DNA of 64,000 nucleotides from Ulva prolifera. Lineage: Eukaryota; Chlorophyta; Ulvophyceae; Ulvales; Ulvaceae. The stretch lies in contig CM041201.1 in the NCBI GenBank assembly GCA_023078555.1, positions 7,943,172 through 8,007,171 on the forward strand. The letters are read 5' to 3'. This document shows, in pieces, positions 45,905 through 57,349 of this stretch (position 1 is the stretch's first letter; each line of letters begins with the position of its first letter). A program made the translations under genes and the position numbers. Under the pieces are notes generated by a model. It did no database searches. It worked only from the letters and a program-made list of their open reading frames with translations, and was not told the DNA's origin.

Positions 45905-48502
45905 ATGACCTCTATGTCTGGGCCCACATTCTCAAATCCCACTGCTTCCATTGCAGCTGCACTGCCTAGCCACCTGTCACATCTGCTTGCGATCTTAGAA
46001 GCAATGGAATCAGTACTCGCTACAAAACGCGGTGGTCACGTCCGTCAAATCCTCTTTCGTGCGGACAAAGCTGCAGTTGAAAAATCTGCCAGGCGAGCTT
46101 TCAAGGTGCGGTCGCCTGACAGTCGACCCCCTCAGCCCATCTTGCACCACATGCAGCCCATCTTTCACAACATCTCGCTGGCTTGTGCATGCAGGTGGAC
46201 CACCTCCTCCAACTTAAGGCATTGCTCGGAAACTCCATGCACCTCTGCTGGGTTCCGCAAGCTATGTCTAGGCGCGCAGCTGGCTCAGCATCTGTCAAAG
46301 ATCTTGACCTGTCAGTTCGCTTTAAGCTCCCCGCTGTGACTCCGCCATCTCCCATAGCTGCGACCACCAAAGCCCGCACGCCTTCTCCAGTCCGTGGCCG
46401 CTCCTCGACACGCCGCTCCATCACCAGCTCTGCAAGCACCCCTCCCACAGAGGGCGACCGCGACGGCTGCACGCAGGCCTCCAAAAACACAGACAACAAC
46501 AGCGTCGCCCCTTGCACGCCTGTCAAGGGTGGCCAGCAGTTTGCCCAACCCTCGGTGTCCCCTTCCATGCGTCGCAACGTCAGCCACGGCTGCATTCGCT
46601 CCTCGCTCCTGGCTGCCTTCACCTCGCACATCACAGCCGCGATCCCCTCTCTCGCACACCTGGGCAACCTCACAGACGTCCTCCGGCACAGCGCTTGGGA
46701 CCCCGATGCATGTCCGGAGGTCTCCAAGGCGCAGCTTCCCACACGCCCCTCCACGGTCGGCGAGGCACTGGCAGCATCGCGGGGGTCCACGCCGGTGAGA
46801 AATGGCAGCGCGGCTGCCTCGATGCTCACGCCATCCCCCTCTATCCGTAGCCGCCGTGACATCCCCGGTCACCTGCTGCCATCGCCTCAGGTGACCCCGA
46901 AGTCTCTGATGCCACCCGCGGCCTCGACCCGCCCCTCGCCACCCCCGCATGGCGTGAGTCGGTCACCGTCGACCTCGGCGATGGGCAGGGTGCATGCGAT
47001 GCAGACTCCGCCGACAAAGATGCTGAGGGCCTCACACCCTCGCCAGCAGCCAGACCCGGCCACGCCCTTCGCTGCTACGCCCCCTGGTGCCCCGGTGGCT
47101 GAACCGGACGGCGGGGGGGCTGTGACCACGCCACTGCACAGGCATCACAGCACGTGTGCGTCCCGGCAGATGACCCCTCTGAAGTGCCCTCCCCAGGCAG
47201 CGCAGCCCTGCGACGACCCCGTGACGCCCACGTGCGGGGCGGCTCGTGACCACTTTGGCTCTGTGGGCGCGGCGCTACCCTGTGTCACGCCGCCGCGTGC
47301 GCCGTCCCGGCAGTTCGCGACCCCATCGCAGACGCCCAAACGGAAGCGAGTGGACGGCGGGTCACCCATGCAGTCGGTGCCTCAGACGCCGGCGTCGGGA
47401 CGGCAGGCGGTTCGTGTCGTGCGCACGCCCGCCAAGACACGCGCAGAGCGCGTGGCGGCAGCGACGCCGGGCCGCACACCCCGCAAGGAGCTCGTCGTGA
47501 CCGGCTCCACGTCGAGCCCGCACGTGCGCAAGGCCATCCTGGCGCACGCACGTTCACCCAAGTTTGAGGGCGCGCTGCCGATCGTGCAGATGCGCGTGCG
47601 ACCGCAGAGCCCTGCGGTGACGCCGGAGAAGGGCGTGCTGCGGGATGTGTACGGCCACAGCGCGCACTGCACGGCCGTCCCGGTGACGCCTGGCTCGACG
47701 CGGTCCACGCAGTCTCGGCTGCTGCAAGCGAGCCCGATGGCGAGCAAGCGCGCCGTGAACTTTGCGTCGCCGATCGCTGATGCGGCCGCGTTCTACTCGC
47801 CATCCCCCGGGCGCAAAGGGAACAGCCGGGCAGGGACGGCGGCGTGCGGAGGGGGCAGAGGCGGTCTGGGGGGCAGGGAGAGGCCGGCGCTGAGGCAGCC
47901 GCAGTTGGCGGTGCAGCCTGCGTCTGATGCCGCAGCGCTCGCAGCATCCATCATGGACGATGACATGGCGGAGCTGCTCCAGCGGAACGCTCGCTCGGCC
48001 GTGGCGAAGCAGGTTGCTGAGGATCCCAGGACGATACGGCGCAGCATAGAGCAGGTACGGAGCTGTGTGCTGCTGCAGCGCATCTGTGTCATTGCTATTC
48101 GCATGCATCGCACTGGCCGCTCTGCATCGGGGCTTGCGGTAAGTTTCACCGCAGCAAGCATAGACGGCGTCTCTTGCACCTCGCTTACCGCACATGGCCT
48201 TGCAGGAGGCGCGGAAGCACTTGCCTGCGATGTATGACCAGCTGCGCGTGGAGTTTGAGCGGCGTCACAGCTTGAAAATGCCTCACAACGAGTGTGTGGA
48301 GGCGATTCTGGACATGGGCCTGACGAAGTCGGGCTTGGCACGGGACGCAGCAGAAGTGTACTTGGACGTGCTGATGGCAGCTGTGCCAACCTGGATAAGC
48401 ACACGAGGGACTGGGGGCGCGAGGAGCGTATGCATTGCCCGCATGTGCACAGGCGTGCGTCGGAGGCTGGAGGAGGTTTCACATGGGTACACAGCAGTAT
48501 AG
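45905..48502 (+). CDS. CDT1: CDT1-like DNA replication licensing factor
   Basis: CDT1 loads MCM2-7 at origins with ORC/CDC6. Exons 45905-46105, 46195-48054, 48206-48502; phase 0 throughout; 785 aa from this ATG, though an upstream exon is possible. The first winged-helix domain is recognisable at residues about 17-120: LPSHLSHLLAILEAMESVL, ARRAFKVDHLLQLKALL across the first junction, then DLDLSVRFKL. The C-terminal winged helix is in the last exon (LPAMYDQLRVEFERR, VYLDVLMAAVPTWIS). Between them lies a roughly 500-residue disordered region with more than 20 Thr-Pro sites (for example MQTPPTK, ATPGRTPRK, QMTPLK). This suggests heavy CDK phosphorylation, the known way of limiting re-licensing. 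It converges with MED25. Confidence 0.65.
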
Positions 48503-48768
48503 GATGCGGGAGGCGGCGATTTTTTGTACAGGCGCATGCGTGATATTTTTTTGTCGTGACAGGTGTGGTTCACTTCCTGATACATACATCCTGCAATTCG
48601 AAATATGTTATATTACATGGCACATGGTAGTGTTGGAGAGTCTGGCATAGTGCTGCTAAAACTATGAAACTGTGTAGTCAATGGTTGACCTCATCTCAGA
48701 GATGTTGTTGTAAAACTAGCCCCTGCATCAAGTTCCGCATCTAGCGCTGCAATGTGGCTGCTGCAGCG

Positions 48769-51493
48769 TCACGTCAGAGCCTGCATTGTGGGGTAGTTCC
48801 GGGCCCGCAGCGATTCCCGCATCACCAACCCGAACCGCCCTTGAAGCGTGTCTTTGCTGTACAACACGACCGTCACCGGCGACCCAGCCCACGAGAAGAA
48901 GCAGATGTTTGCTGCGTACTTGAGAAACAGATTTTGAACGGCTTCCTCCTGCACACCGTGCCGCCCGTTCCCACTGCTCAGAAGCAGGCCGCACTGTTTC
49001 CGGCATGCATGGGTGCATGTACTCGAGACTCCGCCGCGTGGCGGAAACCGACAGCTGTTCTGTACCTGCCACACCCTACGCGCCGGCAGCAAGGACATGC
49101 AGCAGCAGATGCAGGGGCGCACGTTCATCTTGACAAACACCTGGCATGCCTGGTCCCCGTCGAGGCGATCGACTGGTGTAGGGGCCGCCTTGCTGGGCAT
49201 GAAACCGATGAGGTCGAGGTTCGGGGGCCATTTCGACGTCGGCATCACCTGCGCCAGGAACTTGTCGCTGTGGGGAACCGAGAGCTCCACATTCAGCGCC
49301 ACGAGCTCCCTTGCTCCTCTCTGCATGCCCATGCCACATATGACGCGCACCACGCAACGCAGACATCTGCTGCGCTGGCATTTGAATGCGAGGTCGTACC
49401 CGCAACCCCACACACAACGATCGGCTGGTAGCGCTGGTCCAGCGGCGCATGCATGGCGCAGCGGCAGCTCTCGCAGCGAGCTCTGTTCTGCATGCGACAC
49501 ACGTGGCAGCGGTGGCCGGACGGGGGCATGCGAGTGAGATGCATCTCAGTGGCAGAGCAACAGCCTGCTCGACGCCGTGAGACGTCTTTGCGCCGCCCTC
49601 TGCGCTGGCAATTCACTGCATGCAGAGGGCTTACTGTGCATGCATGGTTCTATCATGGCTGCGCAGTGCGGTCACGTCCCCACCTGTGTCAGCGATATCG
49701 TCCCGCGCCACACCGCGGCAGTTTTTGCTTCGCTCGTCGCAAGCCGGATCCGCTTCGCGGTGTTGTGTTTTGCGACGTGCGTGCCCGGCTCCGCCTTGCC
49801 CGGGATCGCGCGCGCCTGCTGGTGAATCATATCTGGGCGCAGTGGCGTGAGAGTCGTGTTGCCCGGCGTCTGGCCGTGGGCAGCTGCGGGCCGGGCAACA
49901 GGCACCGGCGGTTTGGCGGCGCCGGCGGCGGTCGGGGCTGGCAGCGGCGCCGGCTTGACCTTGGGGACTGCAGGCGGTTGGGGGTTGTTGGCGGTTGGGG
50001 GCGTTGTGGGTGGCGTCGGGGGCGTCGCGGCCTGCAGGGTGCTGGCGGCCTTGGCCCGGCTGGACTCGCTTTGCTGAGCAGAGCTTGGTGGCGTCTGCAC
50101 GTACCATGGCGGGAGCTGATGTGGCGCGCGTTGGAGGTGCAGCGGTTGTTGACGTTCGAACAGGTGCATGCAGGCGAGGTGAGAGCGCTAGGGGTGACAG
50201 GGGGGGTTTATGGGCATGAGTGTAGGTGTGAGCACAAAAAGCTGTGGTGGCGTGTCTGGAGGTGCTACGGGGACATCCGAGGCACGTGAGCTGTATTGGA
50301 GATGCCGGATCACGAGGCGTTTCGAGTCAGAAAGATTGCGCAGGTTTGCCTGGGGCAGTGAGGATACAGCCAGGGCCTACCTTGGAGGCTGTAGCAGCAT
50401 TCCTGACGGCTTGCGTGAAGGCCTTGTGCTGCTGCTGGAAGAGAGTGTCATTCATGACGTGCTGACGAATGGCCTGCATCGTCTTGGAGACGACCGAAAT
50501 CTGGCTGCTGCTGGTTGAGAGGCACGCCACGAGGTCTGGCATGACTGAGCACGCCTGAACCGAGAACAGGTCCTCGTGCGGCTGTCCGCCTTGCTGCACC
50601 AGTGTGTGCACTCAGCTCACTCCGTGCTCTTACCTGTCATTGCGGGCCTGGAGCCACATGCACGGTGTCTCCGCAGCTACTTAGTGCAGCGCAGGAAGTG
50701 GTCATTGCCTTACCCCGGATTGTGAGTGGTCATACTCTTTTTCGATTCTCACGATTGATCGCCTGGAGCCTTGCTGCAGGCTCTGGGTGAAAAGCAACAG
50801 CGCCGTGTTTGGCTGTTGCAGGAGCAGGTGCGGCAACTTCTGCAGCGCGCCACTCATTAGATCTCAGAAATGGGATATGGTCGCGGACGTGTCCACGTGA
50901 AGGGCGCGCACATGTGACGGGAATTGCTTGTGTATCGGCTGATCCGGGCTGGCAATGAGGTCTGTTTGTGCTGGGTTGGCATCTGACAGCCAGAACATCA
51001 TGATCTCCGAAAGCATGGGCGTCTGAGGGGCTGGAGTGTAGTCACTGGGCAGCTCCAGCATGGACATTGCTTCAGATAGCGCTTCAAATGCAGCGACATG
51101 GCCAATGCCCTCCATCAGCGATGGAACTGCGTCTAGCCACCCATTGAGAGTGGAAATGTCCGTTGTCCAAGGGCTGCAGCTCTGACTGCTACGTGCGGTG
51201 CCATTAGTCGCTGTGAATGTCAAAATTGCTACCTGAATTGCATCCGCATCTTGATCAGTGCTTCTCGCGTGCAGCAGGTGCTAGGGCGACGCGAGAAATG
51301 TGCACGTACACAGAGAATCTGAACGACTGGCAAAGCACACCTCGAATGACACGAGCGCGAGCTGCGTGATCAAGCGCTCTAGTGCTACTTCTCTGAAAGC
51401 GGAGAAAGCGCTGCTGGCTGTTGATGAGGTCTCAATTGCCAATACAAGCCTATGGTGCACGTCCTCCGCGGACATCCCGCAAGCATCGCCCAA
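48769..51493 (-). CDS. MED25: Mediator complex subunit 25
   Basis: MED25 contacts transcriptional activators in the Mediator tail. Exons 51493-51341 and 51232-50912 give a von Willebrand-like N-domain: HHRLVLAIETSSTASSAFSA, LALVSFE joined to VAILTFTATNG, then SPWTTDISTLNGWLDAVPS and FEALSEAMSMLEL, matching the plant pattern SGWT-WLSAIPF-AEGLAEALMM. A Gln/Pro-rich linker (about 50600-49700) leads to the activator-interacting (PTOV/ACID) domain. That domain begins VWRGTISLTQ (exon end 49684) and continues with SKWPPNLDLIGFM and QVFVKMN. The last exon has EAVQNLFLKYAANICFF and GRFGLVM. Junctions at 50900-50380 and 49650-49000 are approximate. A Cys-rich patch (RCESCRCAM) interrupts the ACID region and may be family-specific or mis-spliced. 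Confidence 0.65.
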
Positions 51494-52129
51494 GCCGATC
51501 GCACTACAGCATCATACTAATATGGGTTTTCGTGTAGTGCCTCTCCTTTGCGCTGGACAGCAATCAGAAGAAGCAGCGATAACAACATGAGACCGGCTCG
51601 TGTTGGTAATTGCTTGCATACAGCACTGCATCTGGCACCATTCCGATCGCAACCGGAGCTCAAGAGACCTGCTGAGTCCGAGTACCGCCTGTGTGCCCTT
51701 AGGACGACTTGCTGATCCAGGGGCGCCCATGTCATTTAGCCTGGGAGTTTGTATGCATGATGCCTGGTGGTACTTGTGTTCAGCGACCAGGGCCGCAGCC
51801 GAGATGTAAGTATTCCACGACGCACAGGAGTCGACGATCACCCAGATTTGCAGTCGATGCCATTTCGTCATTCCAAGCATTAGTTTCCAAGAAACACCTG
51901 AACCAGCTTTATTGGGGTCCCTGCTCCTGTTAGTGCCGCGCCGTTTGTTACATTGACTCCCAACAACCAGCTGGACACAGCAACTGACACATCGCATTCA
52001 ACACTGCCATGTGGCTTGCTCCAGGTGCGTCGATCCAGATTCACCAGTACCCGCCCTCCCCAGTTGCCATGTACCAGACCTTGCAATCCATGAACAAACG
52101 GGCCATCTTCTGTAGATGTGTCCTGTTGT
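51494..52129. other. MED25 upstream / kinase 3' spacer
   Basis: Both flanking genes are on the minus strand. A minus-strand TGTAA (TTACA near 51947) could serve the kinase transcript. Nothing else recognised. Confidence 0.4.
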
Positions 52130-53935
52130 CTACAACCTCTGGCGATTCATGTAAAGCTGAAGCCTAGCCTTCATCCCAACTGCAGCCCCTGTTTCGCCCT
52201 TTTCCTCAGGACTCAGTTGGTAGATTGTGACTCCAGTAATGTTTTCCGAAGGCACTGCGAATGACACTGCACCACGTCCTCCAAGGTGGCGCAGCGGCGT
52301 CCCCGGAGTGTCTGGGGCGAGCGGAGGTTGGATTGTAAAATCTGGCTGCAATGAAGAAGCCGTGCTTGGAAGGACGTCCGATCCCCTGGTTGATGGCCCC
52401 TGCTCGTCAGTCGGAGGGTCAGGAGACGTGATGTGGTAGATGGGAATCGGATCCAGGAGCCGTTCGATATGCGCTCGCCGCACAGGAGCAAGCACTTCAT
52501 TTGCCATGTTCTTAACCACCCATGGATGTTCCAAAAGCTCTGTAGCTGAAGGGCGTTTCCGAGCCTTTTTGTTGAGGACAGTCCTGCACGCATGCGTGAC
52601 ATCGCTGTTGATTCCGACCCCTGATGGTAAGATCCAGAGTGTTCAGCACAGCCGGGGTATCTACAAAGGAGTCGCACCGAACGAAGTTTGCCCACTCCGC
52701 AGAATAGCATGATGGGAAGTGGATCTCATCAGAAGTCAAGATCAGCTTAACAGTCTCGCTCTCATTGTCAACCTCAAAGGGAGGGCGTCCGGTGACGAGC
52801 TCATACGCAAGGACCCCTGTTGCCCACACATCAACTTTTGATGTATAGGGAACGATGTTGCGGATATTTAACAGCTCCATGGTGGCCTCCTGCTCCTCCA
52901 GGCGAGTGCAAGGATTGATTAGCACTTCAGGCGCCATGTAGTCCAGTGTGCCTGTAGCTGGTGCAGCAATATAGAACCACATGTGCATTCATGATGCAAG
53001 TCCATTTGGACGATATCAAAGACTTACCAGATCGACAGAACGGTATTTCCTTGTTTGTATCGATTGCCAGGCCGAAATCTCCAAGCCTGATGGTGTCATC
53101 CCCGGTGAGGAAAATGTTCTCTGGCTTGATGTCCCGATGCAGGATGTTGAGAGTGTCCAAGCTTTCCAGGACCCGCAGGAGTGGCACGATCACGTCCACG
53201 CAAACTCTGGCTTCGGTGAGACTGCCACCGTGCTTCAGCAACCTTTTGAAAAGGTCACCTCCAGAACAATCTTCCAGAACGAGATACTTTTTGGTATCGT
53301 CCTCAAAAACTGCAAGCAGTTGGCATACATACGGGCAGTCCCGGACTAGAATCTGAATCTCGACCTCTCGTTTAAGTTTGTGCATCTGCTTCGGAGTCAT
53401 CTTTTCCTTGTGATAGATCTTTAACACGACCCGCACACCAGAAGCGACGCATTTTGCTCGATAGACCGTAGATATTGAGCCTTTGTAGAGTTCAACAAGG
53501 TTACTCAGTTGCGATATGCTGCTGTACACAATCTTCTCTGCGGCAGCGGCAGATATGCGCTCCTCGGTCCGTCTGCTGTCTCGCTCAGCCTGTTGCTGGT
53601 TTTTGGACTGCAGCAGCAGAGCGTTACTACAATCAACGTAGATGTCCACTCTCAATTGGACCAAGAGTTCGCATGGAAAGCATCCGCCGTTACGATGCCA
53701 GCGACAAAGAGAAAGCTGTCCGTGGAGACATGAACGGGAAATTGGTCAGGCACACCTTCACTACTGACGCATATGAAAATGATTTGGCGGATGGGGTAGC
53801 CGAAGCCTGTATGGGGAACTCTTCCCCGTCTTGGCTATGGTCGTGCTTTTGCGGATACAAGGAAAGGCTGCGATTGCATGCTCCTTCCGTGACGGACGAC
53901 TTTGTGTTCCGTTTGAACGCTGAGAAGATGCCCAT
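52130..53935 (-). CDS. aurora-like (CALK-type) Ser/Thr protein kinase
   Basis: Four exons 53935-53756, 53607-53028, 52951-52678, 52604-52130; phases fit exactly; 1509 bp, 502 aa. The N-terminal 90 residues (MGIFSAFKRN start) are variable. The kinase domain has YKGSISTVYRA for the glycine loop (reduced), the ATP-binding Lys123 in RVVLKIYHKEKM, HRDIKPEN (217-224), DFGLA (237-241), and GTLDYMAPEV across an exon junction. After APE comes an unusually long segment before VDVWATGVLAYELVTGRPPF; the domain closes with RKRPSATELLEHPWV. All catalytic residues are present, so it should be active. The long post-APE insertion and the loop style resemble algal aurora-like kinases including Chlamydomonas CALK (flagellar length and disassembly). 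The start codon is inferred from phase. Confidence 0.75.
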
Positions 53936-55129
53936 GATGGGTCGATGTAATGGATCCTTACGCCCGACAGTCGAAACAACGTTCCCTATTGCTGCGAGTG
54001 GCCCGCGCCTTGGCAGCTCGGCAGCGGCTTGTAACGATCGCCAATCCCTTGTGCCAATTTGTACTACCCCACAGTGGAATCGGCCTGCGCTGCCTGCGTG
54101 GCTTCGTTGAATCGGACACAGGTTTTGCACCGTTCGCCACATCAAGCGTCGCATGCATGAGCGCTAGTTCCACGAGCGATTCCGACAGTTGGTCTCGTAT
54201 CATATGCAGCTGCGCGCAAACTGTGCAAACAGCGCTGGACGCGTCGAAACTCCCCGGAAAGCCAAAGAGTGGGTGCCGGCATGAATTTGACGCCATTCAG
54301 ATGCAGGGTGTGCTATGTGTTCACGGGGAGTCCTGCCCTCAAGGTTTGTGCTCATCGAGTTGCTGGTTACACCTGCTTGCACGTCTGTGACAGCTATCTG
54401 TGATTGCCAGGGCACAGCTAGGAAGATGGGTTGCACTGCACGCAACAAAAGTCCACACAGAACGATCAGAATGCACCAAACCCACCTCAACATGTCAGCA
54501 CTGCAGGCACAGCCCCAGAGCAACCACAGACAATTCCACGCCCCAAATCGCAGCCCCACTACACCCTCCCGAAAGCAACGCCCACATGCACACACCCGTA
54601 ACACACGCCCTGCATCCACACCCCCCGCGACAGCACGGAAGCGGGTCGTTGTAGCTATGCTGGGAACTGCGCCATCTGTCAAACTATTCATGCTCAAATG
54701 CTCTCGCCTTGGGGACATAGGGGAGAGTGCCAGCATGCCTGCACAGCGTCGTTGTGGTTTACGCACCATTTTGTGGAAGGAAGTCGCAGGCACAAGGCGA
54801 TGCCGGAGTGAGGCCGGGGGTCGAGGCTCAGAATGAAAGGTTGGACTCATGTGGGCGGACCCATCAGTAGTCTAACATGTACTAATCATAGGAAAGCATC
54901 ATCGCACTGGCCCCCCGCCTCCACACACGCCCGAAAACCACGCGTATATGCACGCATGGTATCACACAGAGGAAGTGAGCGAGGTCACACGCAACACATG
55001 GGGAAGCGCACATGCTATGTGCGGCCTTCACCTCATCTGCAACTGGCAGCAGCACCTCGATCGCTCGCTTCCGGGGCTTGCACTGGCAGGTACGCCAAGA
55101 GGCCTTCCCTCCCTGCAGCAGCTTGAGGA
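53936..55129. other. spacer without assignable gene
   Basis: Upstream of the aurora-like kinase. A CA-rich, Pro/His-coding segment lies at 54480-54640. A minus-strand frame at 53958-54296 (MIRDQLSESLVELALMHATL) looks somewhat helical but could not be joined to a gene. Confidence 0.3.
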
Positions 55130-55860
55130 CCATCTGTTTCTATCAGTTGTGTGTGCCGGAAGTCATCACAGCCTGTCTGGACACATGCACGCTGCTTGAG
55201 CGAGTCGGCAGCGAGAGCTGTGGGCTGTCTGGACGCATTACAACCTGAGTCTGCCGCATAGTGGCTTCAGCACTACATGCTTGTTGGTATGCTGATTTAC
55301 AACACAGTTTTGGTTGCGGCCTGATTGTTTTCAGGCCGGGATGTGAGGGCGTGTTTGGCGCGTATGTCACCAGGACCGCACGTGAGGGCAGAGCTGGCCG
55401 TAGTAATGTACACCAGATCAATCTAGCAGGGATTTCACCTTCGGCATTCAGCCATTGAACGGGCTGATACCGTACACACGTCCTGCGGAGAAGTGGACAC
55501 GATGTGGCTGGTGTCGTACCTGGCTCAAGTCCATTGCACGAATGCTGCCATCAGAGCCGCCAGCCCAGACCACTGCATCGAGTCGCCAGGCCACGCATAC
55601 TACTCTGGCGTCGGCAGACCCAGCGACGCTCGGGTCCGCAGCCCTGATTGACCGGCTTCCGCGGCTACAACGCCATCGTCGGTTGCTAGAGCTAAGAGCG
55701 AGGCTTGTTGATTATTGCCTTCAGATGTGACTCCAGGCTGCACTGGTAGAGCTGCCACACCGCGTAACCATCTACGGCCGTAAACAGCGGCTGCCTACGT
55801 CGCCAGTGCTAGTCAACGCAACATCCGTCAGACCCGCAGGAAACCAGGCACCACTGCCAC
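55130..55860 (-). CDS. fragments of a WD40-repeat gene, structure unresolved
   Basis: A minus-strand exon ending at 55520 (donor GTACGA) reads ARVVCVAWRLDAVVWAGGSD then GSIRAMDLSQ, a good WD40 blade. Another blade-like piece, WCLVSCGSDG, lies at about 55826-55852. A further open piece with acceptor near 55248 reads VVMRPDSPQLSLPTR. The pattern recalls beta-propeller proteins such as UTP4/cirhin, but this is not established. The gene may extend upstream to about 57 kb, where it would be divergent from XRCC2. Confidence 0.35.
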
Positions 55861-57349
55861 ATCAAACAGACATGTGCCCAGCAGAGAGTCACGAACACAG
55901 GGTCTTGTATGCTTGCAACCACCTGCGCAGTGCTGCTGTCAGTCGATGCAGGAAGAAGTGTGCCTCCCCGAGCACGCGGCTGAGATCACCATCATGAGCC
56001 GTACCAGGACACATGCCCATACTGTACTTCTTTGAAGGTCGAACGATCTGTTGTCCCTGGCTGCGGCCGCGGGGGACTAATCATAGCACATGGCTGAGGG
56101 TACATCAGGCGACGGCCTCCAGGACACAACGCTACAACGCCGAAGCAAGACCTGGACAGAGCCTGGAGATGCAGACATATCACGATATGGCTGCGTACGA
56201 GGATTCTGGTGGCGCCGCGTTTTGGACATGAATGCGGCCATGCTACAAACCAGTCGAGCACGCCAACTCGTTTTGTATGTCGTCATGGAGCCGCATTGCC
56301 CCAACATTCAACAGGCCTCGGCAGTGTGCATATGATCTCCCGATTATTGTTGTCCACCCCATTTATCAGACATCGAGCACGCCTGGAACAGCCGATAGGA
56401 ACAGCCTTGCATGAGAGGCTAAAGACAGCGCACCAACGCCATGCTGGCCTGGAAGCCACGCAAGGCACACACACTGCAAGGGATTGCTCTCTCCAGCAAC
56501 ATGCAGGATCGGTGCAAAGGTTACGTTAGTGGTACATACGCAATTGGCGCATCGTCACTGTGCATCGCTGTCCGATGAACTCGGTGCTGATTGTCCATGA
56601 GAGATATTCTGCGACGCGCGCCCGGAAAACCTACAGCTGGATGTTGTGATCTTTGTCCGACCCAATAGCCCTGACAGGCACATGGATGCATAATCAGTGC
56701 AAAAATGTACAATCATGGGTGATAAATTGGGCGCGACTCCAGTCCGAAGGCAGTGCTGTTCCTGCGACATGTCGCGACATCGCACATCAGGAGTTCGAGA
56801 GGGGCCTCGTACCGTAGCGCACACCTGGGGCGCATCTGCAACGTCCAACACAACCTGAATTTTCCCGTCAGACATAACGTGCTGCTTGGTCGAGTTTGCA
56901 GTTTGACACGCGTCCAGCGGCGAATGCAGCCTCAGCCACTTCGAGGAACCGTTCAAGTTGAGCTGGAGCATGGACGATTGACATTACTGTACAAAAGAAA
57001 TCTCTGAGGTCGGAAACATGTGGACACGCAATTTTACCTAAAGCGTCGCTGCCGAGCCATTTAAGCGATCTCGAATTCCAATCGCTTTGCACCTGCAAGA
57101 CTGCAGACACATCTGCACGGAGAAGCAGCAGAAACGTTCTTGTCACAGTACCACGAAATTAGCCTGTGAGGGCTGGCTTGGTTCTGTTTGATCTTTGCTT
57201 ACCTTGCAAAACGGCCGATGTCCTCAGCGGGAGTCATGTTGCTGGCTGAAGACATGGACGGAACATGGGTGCACTGCTGACAAGAACGCCGTTCTCCGCT
57301 CACGTTTACCATCCCGTGTTCTCCTTCAGTCTCTCGACGGCCACCACCT
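55861..57349. other. unresolved region upstream of XRCC2
   Basis: May contain 5' exons of the WD40 gene (minus); no blade could be identified with confidence. Also the XRCC2 promoter side. No repeats noticed. Confidence 0.3.

Noticed and set aside
53475..54110. 211-codon plus-strand frame
   Set aside because: Overlaps aurora-like kinase exons 1 and 2 in antisense; the minus reading gives phase-perfect exons.
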